From Bacteroidota bacterium (lineage in GTDB: Bacteria > Bacteroidota > Bacteroidia > B-17B0 > Aurantibacillaceae), in assembly GCA_025360565.1 (NCBI GenBank), contig JANYBY010000150.1, positions 1-21,316 on the forward strand: a DNA stretch of 21,316 nucleotides. The letters run 5' to 3'. The position numbers and the translations under genes are program-made. Below are positions 1-5,969 of this stretch, one piece after another. Position 1 is the stretch's first letter. Every line of letters begins with the position of its first letter. The notes beneath the pieces were generated by a model that was not told the DNA's origin, searched no databases, and saw only the letters and a program-made list of their open reading frames with translations.

Positions 1-570
1 GTTGTGCCAAATTATACTTACCGCATTGACCTCACAAGAACGATAGAGGATATCAGATCGCATTTCGATTCTAAGAATAGGAACGTGATCAATAAAGCCA
101 TAAAAGAAGAAGTTAGTGTTGTTGAAAATTCTCTTTCAAAGGACGATCTATTCTCATTTTTTATGAATTCGCTCAATACTACAGATGCAAATATTTATGA
201 GAGGGAATTGAAAAACGTGTTTCAAAAATTTTCAGATAATTCAAATTCCTTTAGTGTTGAAGCAACGAAGGATAAAGCCTTGCTCGGAACTGTGTTTTGC
301 ATTTACGATAAAAATAATTGTTACTACTTGCTGGGTGGTGTAAATAAAAATTCAGGAATACAAGGCGTGAATAATTTATTGGTTCAAAAAAGTATTGAAA
401 AAGCAAAAGACCTGGGATGCAAAACATTTGATTTTGAAGGCTCAATGTTAAAAGGCGTTGAGAAATTCTTTAGGAGTTTTGGCCCGGATCTTGTGCCTTA
501 TTACACCGTTAACAAAGCTAAATTGCCCATCGAATTGCTTTTAAAGTTTAAAAAAAGAGAATTATTTTAA
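1..570 (+). CDS. FemAB-like GNAT-fold acyl/aminoacyl transferase, 5'-truncated by window edge
   Basis: The frame is open through base 1, so the gene begins upstream; the GTG at 4 is only the first start-like codon. The visible 190 residues match the C-terminal acyltransferase half of FemAB/Acetyltransf_6 proteins: an early basic helix (RNVINKAIKEE), the core strands (LLGTVFCIYDKNNCYYLLGG) and the closing FDFEGSMLKGVEKFFRSFG segment. The gene at 2467 has the same layout (KRNIAKAIKA and FDFGGGQTDSLAQFFSGFG), with about 110 residues ahead of it that are missing here. Members transfer acyl or aminoacyl groups to amines on peptidoglycan or surface sugars; the substrate cannot be read from sequence. 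It lies 15 bp before the next gene, in an apparent polysaccharide operon. Confidence 0.75.
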   Translation, partial: VVPNYTYRIDLTRTIEDIRSHFDSKNRNVINKAIKEEVSVVENSLSKDDLFSFFMNSLNTTDANIYERELKNVFQKFSDNSNSFSVEATKDKALLGTVFCIYDKNNCYYLLGGVNKNSGIQGVNNLLVQKSIEKAKDLGCKTFDFEGSMLKGVEKFFRSFGPDLVPYYTVNKAKLPIELLLKFKKRELF

Positions 571-585
571 ATGCGATAGCGATCT

Positions 586-1476
586 ATGCGAAAATTACTT
601 TTAAAAATATTGCCGCAATTTATTATTGATCATTTCAAAGACAATAAAAAAAGAACGAAAAGTAGATTGCGAGATGAACTTAAAAGAGAAAATAAAATAC
701 TAACTAAAAAAGACATTGAACAATTTCTGCAAAATAACGGAATAAAAACGGGCGATGTTATTATGCTTAATTCAAGTTTAAGTAAGATCGGATTTGTTGA
801 GGGAGCCGCACAATCCGTAATTGATGGCTTCTTAAACGTTATAGGAAACACCGGAACGCTTGTTATGCCTGCCTTTCCGGCAATGGGCTATAATTACGAT
901 TATTTAAAAACCGATCCCGTATTTGATGTGAAGAATACCTCTTCAAGAATGGGCATCATTACCGAAACGTTTCGCAAAATGAAAGATGTAAAAAGAAGTT
1001 TGCATCCAACAGATTCTGTTTGCGCGCTTGGCGAAAAAGCAGATCTTATTACAAATTCGCATTACGGCCAAATTACGCCGTACAATTCCAAAAGTCCTTT
1101 TTATAAATTGTGTGAGTTAAACGCGAAAATAATTTTACTGGGAGTTGATTTTAATTCCCTTACAAATTTACATACCTTAGAGGACGCGGTTACTGATTTT
1201 AAATTTCCCGTTTATCATTCCCATATTTTTGAGATTGAAATTATAAACGAAAAGAATGAAAAGCGGAGAGTTAAAACAAAGGTGCACGATCCTAAGTTTT
1301 CTAAGCAAAGAAAGTGCAATGAGTTATTGCCTCATTTTAAAAAGGCCGGTTTTATAAAAGAAACAAATTTGGGAATGGCCCATGTAATGGTGATTGAAGC
1401 AAAGCCGATGCACGACTGGATGGTAAAAAATTACAATGAAAAAGGAATAACCATGTATACCCCAAACGGTAATTAA
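586..1476 (+). CDS. AAC(3)-family N-acetyltransferase, probably a surface-sugar acetyltransferase
   Basis: The 296-residue protein carries the AAC(3) fold (Antibiotic_NAT family). Recognisable segments are GDVIMLNSSLSKIGFVEGAA (acetyl-CoA site), GTLVMPAFPAMGYNYDY, SSRMGIITETFRK, RSLHPTDSVCALG, SPFYKLCELNAKIILLG and TNLHTLEDAV. The family acetylates amines using acetyl-CoA. Named members inactivate aminoglycosides, but many sit in polysaccharide clusters and acetylate amino sugars. The neighbours (FemAB-like transferases and NodB-type deacetylases) favour the second role, which is an inference. The basic N-terminal 45 residues lie ahead of the usual domain. The ATG at 586 is 15 bp after the previous stop with no clear Shine-Dalgarno sequence, as is common in Bacteroidota. 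The next gene starts 2 bp after the stop. Confidence 0.85.
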   Translation: MRKLLLKILPQFIIDHFKDNKKRTKSRLRDELKRENKILTKKDIEQFLQNNGIKTGDVIMLNSSLSKIGFVEGAAQSVIDGFLNVIGNTGTLVMPAFPAMGYNYDYLKTDPVFDVKNTSSRMGIITETFRKMKDVKRSLHPTDSVCALGEKADLITNSHYGQITPYNSKSPFYKLCELNAKIILLGVDFNSLTNLHTLEDAVTDFKFPVYHSHIFEIEIINEKNEKRRVKTKVHDPKFSKQRKCNELLPHFKKAGFIKETNLGMAHVMVIEAKPMHDWMVKNYNEKGITMYTPNGN

Positions 1477-1478
1477 AT

Positions 1479-2465
1479 TTGAACAAAACGGTAAATATTA
1501 CATTTGATTATGAATTATTTTTCGGTCCTGAATCGGGTTCAGTAAATAAATGTTTAATTGAACCAACTAATTTGTTGTTTGATCTGGCAAAAAAACACGA
1601 TGTGAAATTTGTGTTTTTTGTTGACGCGGGATTTTTGTGGCATCTCAAAAAATATTTACACATCGAAAAATGCAAAGCTGAGTTTGATCGTGTAAGCGAA
1701 CAGATAAAAAAATTAAGTGATAACGGTCACGAAATTGCTTTGCACGTTCATCCACATTGGGAAGATAGTATTTTTGAAAACAGCACGTGGAAAATAAATG
1801 TGAATCGATATAAATTATCAGACTTTAATGATTCGGGTGTGGAACAAATAATCACTAAATATCATCAAACCCTCATTGAAATTACCGGTAAATCCTGTAA
1901 ATCGTTCAGAGCAGGCGGTTGGTGCATGCAACCCTTCTCAAAAATAAAAAAGGCGTTAGAGAAAAATAATATTTTTGTAGATAGTAGCGTTTATAGAAAT
2001 GGATTTCATCAATACACTGCGCAGAGTTATGATTTTAGAACTGCTCCCGATAAAACGGAGTGGAATTTTGAAGATAACGAATGTATTGAGAATACTGCCG
2101 GAAAATTTTCTGAGATCGCCATCACGCCTTCAGTCTTATCTCCTTCTTTTTATTTTGGTTTGTACTTACGCATGAAATTAAACCCGGGTAAATTTAAACC
2201 GATGGGGGATGGCACCTGGCTAAAGGATAAAAATAAAATTTACAAACAATTTTATTCTCGTACAGATCATTTTGCATGTTGCGATGGTTTTTTTGCGTCG
2301 AGATTAAAACCGATCTTATTAAATTTAGAACTTGAGGCAGGAAAGAACAGAATGCTTATTTTAGGGCACCCTAAATCAATGGCAAAGTGTTCGTTCACAT
2401 ATCTTGATGAATTTATTTTCTTTGCAAAAAATAAAGGATACAATATTACAACTTTAACGCAGTAA
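1479..2465 (+). CDS. NodB-type (CE4) polysaccharide deacetylase, WalW-like
   Basis: Signature segments of carbohydrate esterase family 4 appear in order. NITFDYELFFG has the first catalytic or metal-binding Asp (D10). GHEIALHVHPHW has the metal-binding His cluster (H89, H91, H93). RAGGW at 144-148 and FVDSSVYRNG follow, and LGHPKSM lies near the C-terminus. The opening motif is the TFDYEL variant of the WalW-like subgroup rather than the classical TFDD. Such enzymes remove N- or O-acetyl groups from surface sugars; with no signal peptide this one is probably cytoplasmic and acts on a precursor. The start is TTG: an in-frame stop lies 9 bp upstream and no ATG or GTG occurs before the first catalytic strand. 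The gene is 2 bp after the AAC(3)-like gene and 1 bp before the next. Confidence 0.82.
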   Translation: MNKTVNITFDYELFFGPESGSVNKCLIEPTNLLFDLAKKHDVKFVFFVDAGFLWHLKKYLHIEKCKAEFDRVSEQIKKLSDNGHEIALHVHPHWEDSIFENSTWKINVNRYKLSDFNDSGVEQIITKYHQTLIEITGKSCKSFRAGGWCMQPFSKIKKALEKNNIFVDSSVYRNGFHQYTAQSYDFRTAPDKTEWNFEDNECIENTAGKFSEIAITPSVLSPSFYFGLYLRMKLNPGKFKPMGDGTWLKDKNKIYKQFYSRTDHFACCDGFFASRLKPILLNLELEAGKNRMLILGHPKSMAKCSFTYLDEFIFFAKNKGYNITTLTQ

Positions 2466-2466
2466 A

Positions 2467-3360
2467 TTGAAAATACTGGAACATAATCAAATTGATCTTA
2501 AGAAGTGGGACGAAACGATCCTCGCCTCCGATCAGCCTTTGGTTTTTGCCCAAACATTTTATTTAAATGCTACCAGTCCGGGTTGGGCGGCTTTAGTAAG
2601 CGATGATCACAAAACAATTATGCCCTTAACAGTAAAGCGAAAATTGGGAATAAATTATCTTATACAACCTCCGTTTACACCGCAGTTGGGCATCTTTGGA
2701 AAGTACGATGAAAAAACAGCAAATGAATTTTTGAATTTTATAAAAAGCAAATTTAAATTCATTTCCATTGAATTAAATTCCGGTAATGCATCGCTTGGCA
2801 TAACAGGAAAAAACAAAAGAACATTTGTAATTGATTATACAAAAACGTATTCTTACAATTCAAATACAAAACGAAATATAGCCAAAGCTATTAAAGCCAA
2901 TTTAATTTGCGAAGAAGTTAAAAAACAAGAAATGTTAAGTCTAACAAAAAAATATTTACATCCGTTTTTAAAAAAGCAATTACTTATTAAACCGGTTCAA
3001 ATAAAAATGTTCGATCAACTTTTGAGCAATGCCGGAAAAGAAAACTGCCTGAAAACTTTTATTGTAAAAGATCAAAAACAAAGTATCTCAGCCATGGCGC
3101 ACTTTATTAGCAATGGCCGGCATTCAGTTTATTTAAAAGGAAAAAGTTTCGATAAAAATTTAAATTCGGGAAGCATGCATTTTTTAATGGACAATGCCAT
3201 TAAATATTTTGAAAACAAAAAAGTGGCTACCTTTGATTTCGGCGGCGGGCAAACAGATTCGTTGGCGCAATTTTTTTCCGGTTTCGGCGCGCATCCACTC
3301 GAATATAAAATTTACACATCCAATAATTTACCGAAGGCCATTAAATGGTTAAAAAAGTAG
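2467..3360 (+). CDS. FemAB-like GNAT-fold acyl/aminoacyl transferase
   Basis: This full-length 297-residue protein has two GNAT-like halves, typical of the Acetyltransf_6 / FemAB group. The N-terminal half contains the segment PLTVKRKLGINYLIQPPFTP. The C-terminal half opens near residue 124 with the basic helix KRNIAKAIKANL and closes with ATFDFGGGQTDSLAQFFSGF, where the acceptor site usually lies. It is a distant paralogue of the gene at the left edge. No signal peptide or membrane segment is visible. The TTG at 2467 is the likely start, since an in-frame stop lies 12 bp upstream and the first strands follow at once. It sits between two deacetylase genes with gaps of 1 bp, implying translational coupling. 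The acyl donor and acceptor are unknown. Confidence 0.8.
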   Translation: MKILEHNQIDLKKWDETILASDQPLVFAQTFYLNATSPGWAALVSDDHKTIMPLTVKRKLGINYLIQPPFTPQLGIFGKYDEKTANEFLNFIKSKFKFISIELNSGNASLGITGKNKRTFVIDYTKTYSYNSNTKRNIAKAIKANLICEEVKKQEMLSLTKKYLHPFLKKQLLIKPVQIKMFDQLLSNAGKENCLKTFIVKDQKQSISAMAHFISNGRHSVYLKGKSFDKNLNSGSMHFLMDNAIKYFENKKVATFDFGGGQTDSLAQFFSGFGAHPLEYKIYTSNNLPKAIKWLKK

Positions 3361-3361
3361 T

Positions 3362-4177
3362 ATGAAGGCCATTATTTCACACGATATAGACCATATCACG
3401 GTTTCAGAGCACCTGCTTCGCGATGCCATTGTGCCAAAATACATGGCGCGTATGCACGTTGAATTAGCAAGCGGAAAAATTTCTTTGCGGGAATATATTT
3501 TACGATGGTCCGATTTTTTTAAAAATAAATGGCAGAACATTGATGAACTGATCACGTTCAATAATATTCACGGAGTTCCTTCTTCTTTTTTTGTGGCGGT
3601 TAGTAAAGGCATTGGATTAAATTATACAAACAATACGGCTTTGTTATGGATAGATCAGATAAAATCACGCAATTGCGAATTAAGTATTCATGGTATAGCG
3701 TTTGATGATCCTGCATCTATAAAAGAAGAATATGATCTTTTTATGTCGTTAACAAAAGTTGAAAATTTTGGAATAAGGATGCATTACGTTAGAAATACGG
3801 AGCAAACATTTAAATTGCTTGCCGATTGCGGTTATAAATTCGACAGTACCGAGCACAGTTTCCGAAATCCCTATAAAGTGGGCAATATGTGGGAATTTCC
3901 TTTTCAGATAATGGATGGTTGGGTGATCGAGAATGGAAAAAGATGGCAATCGGTCAATCTCAAGCAATCAAAAGAACTTACCGTAAAAATTATTGATGAA
4001 GCCCATCAAAACAATTTAAAATATTTATGTATCGATTTTCACGACCGGTATTTTTCGCATTCGTTTAATACCTGGCTAAACTGGTACATGTGGTTAGTGG
4101 AATACCTGAAACAAAATAAAATCGAATTTGTAAATTATACACAAGCCATCACTGAACTTGAAAAAGCAAGCGGATAA
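3362..4177 (+). CDS. NodB-like polysaccharide deacetylase, second and divergent type
   Basis: The 271-residue protein opens with SHDIDH, the Asp-rich first motif of a CE4-related group in which this replaces TFDD. SIHGIAFDD and FGIRMHYVR stand where the His-containing second motif is expected. YKFDSTEHSFRNP and WEFPFQIMD follow, and CIDFHDRYFS near the C-terminus supplies the last catalytic His. It is not closely similar to the other deacetylase at 1479, so the two probably act on different sugars or steps. The ATG is 1 bp after the previous stop. This appears to be the last gene of the polysaccharide operon; no hairpin with a T-tract follows, only a short repeat. Confidence 0.78.
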   Translation: MKAIISHDIDHITVSEHLLRDAIVPKYMARMHVELASGKISLREYILRWSDFFKNKWQNIDELITFNNIHGVPSSFFVAVSKGIGLNYTNNTALLWIDQIKSRNCELSIHGIAFDDPASIKEEYDLFMSLTKVENFGIRMHYVRNTEQTFKLLADCGYKFDSTEHSFRNPYKVGNMWEFPFQIMDGWVIENGKRWQSVNLKQSKELTVKIIDEAHQNNLKYLCIDFHDRYFSHSFNTWLNWYMWLVEYLKQNKIEFVNYTQAITELEKASG

Positions 4178-4185
4178 TAAAATAA

Positions 4186-4210
4186 TGTCAGGTCGAGCGG
4201 AGTCGAGACC
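4186..4210. repeat. Short intergenic repeat, GTCGAG-rich
   Basis: A 25-bp GC-rich block stands out from the AT-rich surroundings and contains GTCGAG twice (4192-4197 and 4202-4207) around CGGA. From memory, blocks of this kind recur between genes in many Bacteroidota genomes. Only one copy is in the window, so dispersal is inferred. It lies 8 bp after the deacetylase stop. Confidence 0.4.
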
Positions 4211-4273
4211 AATGTGATGCAAGACGGAGACTCATAATTAACATCAATAAACTTCAAGATTTGTATATTCGTA

Positions 4274-4281
4274 TAAATTTG
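4274..4281 (+). promoter_or_regulatory. Possible -7 promoter element for the thioesterase gene
   Basis: TAAATTTG matches the Bacteroidota -7 consensus TAnnTTTG. No TTG lies 19-21 bp upstream (the nearest is TTC at 18 bp), so the -33 half is weak. Transcription would begin only about 7 bases before the ATG at 4294. Confidence 0.35.
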
Positions 4282-4293
4282 TAATTAGTAGTA

Positions 4294-4722
4294 ATGATCT
4301 GGAACGAAAAAGTAACCCCACAGCAAATAAACGCTATCAACAAAAATACTTTGGGCGAATTTTTGGAAATTAATTTCACTGAAGTAGGTGATGATTTTTT
4401 AAAAGCTACTATGCCTGTAAATAATAAAACAACTCAGCCCTTCGGTTTATTACATGGCGGCGCATCGGTTGCATTGGCCGAAACCATTGGCAGCGTAGCA
4501 AGCTGGTGTGTTGTAAACAAAGAACTTTTTATTGGAGTAGGGGTAGAGATAAACGCGAGTCATATTAGATCGGTGACAGAAGGATTGGTTACAGCTATTT
4601 GTTCTCCCATAAAGATCAGCGGTAAAACGCATGTGTGGGATATTAAAATTTATAATGATAAAAGCGAACTTTGTTGTGTGAGCAGATTTACCGCGATGAT
4701 AATTCCGAAGAGGAAAGAATAG
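4294..4722 (+). CDS. menI: Hotdog-fold acyl-CoA thioesterase, YdiI/MenI-like
   Basis: The 142-residue protein aligns from its first residues with E. coli YdiI, the 1,4-dihydroxy-2-naphthoyl-CoA thioesterase of menaquinone synthesis. The segment QPFGLLHGGASVALAE is almost unchanged. The family's active-site residues fall at Gln48, His54 and Glu63, the same numbers as I recall for YdiI, and this also fixes the ATG at 4294 (MIW start). EINASHIRSVTEGLV and LCCVSRFTAMI cover the later strands. Members hydrolyse aromatic and other acyl-CoAs, so a role in menaquinone synthesis is likely but not proven; no other men gene is in view. It seems monocistronic, set between repeat-rich spacers, and ends convergently with the minus-strand protease homologue. 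Confidence 0.85.
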   Translation: MIWNEKVTPQQINAINKNTLGEFLEINFTEVGDDFLKATMPVNNKTTQPFGLLHGGASVALAETIGSVASWCVVNKELFIGVGVEINASHIRSVTEGLVTAICSPIKISGKTHVWDIKIYNDKSELCCVSRFTAMIIPKRKE

Positions 4723-4745
4723 TTTTACCACAACACTAACGAACC

Positions 4746-4768
4746 GTCATGCTGACGAAGGAAGCATC
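4746..4768. repeat. Short intergenic repeat with ATGCT/AGCAT arms
   Basis: The block contains an inverted pair ATGCT (4749-4753) and AGCAT (4763-4767). It resembles, from memory, a short repeat common between Bacteroidota genes. No second copy is in the window. Confidence 0.35.
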
Positions 4769-4823
4769 CGTTCTTGTCAGATGTGTCATATCAATAAAAA
4801 TATTTGTCAAGAACAAATCCCTC

Positions 4824-4844
4824 CCTGCCTTGACGGCAGGCAGG
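4824..4844. repeat. GC-rich hairpin repeat (CCTGCC/GGCAGG)
   Basis: CCTGCC (4824-4829) pairs with GGCAGG (4835-4840) across TTGAC, and a further CAGG follows. The stem has no T-tract after it, so it is not a typical terminator, though it lies 100 bp past the thioesterase stop. It belongs to the repeat mosaic between the two convergent genes. Confidence 0.45.
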
Positions 4845-4882
4845 CTTCGTTGGGATGTGGTCTCCTTGGTTGGGAGTGAGAC

Positions 4883-4920
4883 TTCAAGTCCTTCCCTTTG
4901 GGAAGGATTTAGGATGGGTG
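4883..4920. repeat. 38-bp dispersed repeat, copy 1
   Basis: These 38 bases match 10606-10643 with one difference (C or G at the eighth base). The core is palindromic, CTTCCCTTTGGGAAGG, followed by ATTTAGGATGGGTG. This copy is intergenic, 18 bp beyond the end of the minus-strand metalloprotease homologue. No target duplication or transposase is visible. Confidence 0.8.
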
Positions 4921-4937
4921 ATTTAGAGCGTGGCCTC

Positions 4938-5915
4938 TTAATGAAGGTAGAATTTCGACGTCATCATAACCCTCGCCATAAAATTCCATTGTTCTTGCGT
5001 GTATTTACACCTGCAAGCTCCCGAATATTCCGACATGTAATTATCTACCGGAGGTGTGTAATATTTGGATTGAATATCCTGCGGACCGTAATCAAAATGG
5101 CAAGGAGGTATTGGTGGAGTTACGTAATTGAATCCCGAAGGCCAACAATCCGCTTCCGTATCACAAAATCCGTCGCCGTTGGTATAACAATTTGTTCTGT
5201 TAACTAATTCTGCAGAAGGAAAACCGGGTGCGCTTATTTCATCCTGCGTATTGGGTAAACCAAAAAAATGCCCCATAAAATGTAATATCGCTACAGAACT
5301 TGTTATCTGTCCACGGCCCATTACAATAATATCTTTATTTCCAACTACACCCGGAAAATAGGTATAACCGCCCGAATTATTTATTCCCCCAACACCCGGG
5401 CCGCCAACACCCATGGGCAAATAAAAATTAATTGTTTTGGTGGTGTACCAATTACTGGTTACAACATTTTCGGTAATTAGTTGCGACCAATTATTAAACG
5501 GATAATTAGGGATAACAACCGTGCTGCAATTTTGAAATGAAACGCAAATACGTTTAAATTCATTGTTTAGCATATTAATTGCGGGCGTAATTGAATTGTT
5601 AGTAAATGCTGTAAGATATGCAGGATTAATATAATTTGGAGAATAGGGTGGAAGTGTAGCACTGTCCTGAATTAAATAAAACACGATCGAGAATTTTTTA
5701 TTTAAACAAGTATCGTGTTTTAAACTGGCAACCAAATTTTGCAACGGTAAAGTATTTTTCCAACTCAGGTAATTTGCAGGTAGTTTTGTTAGATCTTTAA
5801 AGGGTGGAGGTGCAGTCTGGTTAGAGCCAACCTGAAGGGTTTGAGACGAATTACATAACCAGCCGATAAGCGCCAGAAAAATATAAACTTTCCTCAGATT
5901 TAACTTGTTTCCCAT
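4938..5915 (-). CDS. M43 (pappalysin)-like metalloprotease homologue with degenerate zinc site
   Basis: The 325-residue protein has a signal-peptide-like start (LRKVYIFLALIGWL) and the layout of M43 zincins: a helix at the zinc site, then LVNRTNCYTNGDGFCDTEAD, and the Met-turn DNYMSEYSGACRC with Met294. The usual motif HExGHxxGLxH reads HFMGHFFGLPN at 212-222. The catalytic Glu is Phe213 and the third zinc ligand is Asn222, so peptidase activity is doubtful. No T9SS C-terminal sorting domain is present after the protease region. The frame could extend to an ATG at 6011, but the promoter at 5940-5969 lies inside that extension, so I chose the ATG at 5913-5915. It diverges from the PKD protein gene, 46 bp away. 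It may be a structural or binding protein of the cell envelope. Confidence 0.72.
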   Translation of the reverse strand: MGNKLNLRKVYIFLALIGWLCNSSQTLQVGSNQTAPPPFKDLTKLPANYLSWKNTLPLQNLVASLKHDTCLNKKFSIVFYLIQDSATLPPYSPNYINPAYLTAFTNNSITPAINMLNNEFKRICVSFQNCSTVVIPNYPFNNWSQLITENVVTSNWYTTKTINFYLPMGVGGPGVGGINNSGGYTYFPGVVGNKDIIVMGRGQITSSVAILHFMGHFFGLPNTQDEISAPGFPSAELVNRTNCYTNGDGFCDTEADCWPSGFNYVTPPIPPCHFDYGPQDIQSKYYTPPVDNYMSEYSGACRCKYTQEQWNFMARVMMTSKFYLH

Positions 5916-5934
5916 TATAAAATCATTATCTTTG
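5905..5934 (+). promoter_or_regulatory. Promoter of the giant PKD protein gene
   Basis: TTG at 5905-5907 and TATCTTTG at 5927-5934 are separated by 19 bp, a full match to the Bacteroidota -33/-7 pattern. Transcription should begin near 5940, giving a leader of about 22 bases before the ATG at 5962. The -33 box lies inside the coding sequence of the divergent gene. Confidence 0.7.
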
Positions 5935-5943
5935 ATTATCAAA
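5931..5943. promoter_or_regulatory. Inverted repeat joining two divergent -7 boxes
   Basis: TTTGAT-T-ATCAAA is a perfect dyad centred on 5937. Its arms contain the last bases of both -7 elements, so the two promoters are mirror images. It could also serve as a regulator site, which is inference. Confidence 0.55.
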
Positions 5944-5969
5944 TTTAGTTTATTATTCTCTATGTTCAA
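5940..5969 (-). promoter_or_regulatory. Promoter of the M43-like gene
   Basis: Read on the minus strand, TTG (5969-5967) and TAAATTTG (5947-5940) are separated by 19 bp. Transcription should begin near 5934, about 19 bases before the ATG at 5915. The -33 box lies in codons 2-3 of the PKD protein gene. Confidence 0.68.

Noticed and set aside
586..1476. Aminoglycoside resistance gene
   Set aside because: The fold is AAC(3)-like, but the operon is a polysaccharide locus and there is no mobile-element context, so a resistance role is not supported.
4749..5207. Plus-strand open frame of 152 codons
   Set aside because: It runs through the intergenic repeats and then antisense to the conserved Cys-rich end of the M43-like gene; its product looks like translated repeat with no family resemblance.
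5905..5961. 19-codon N-terminal extension of the PKD protein
   Set aside because: It covers the promoter; the ATG at 5962 directly precedes a normal signal peptide.
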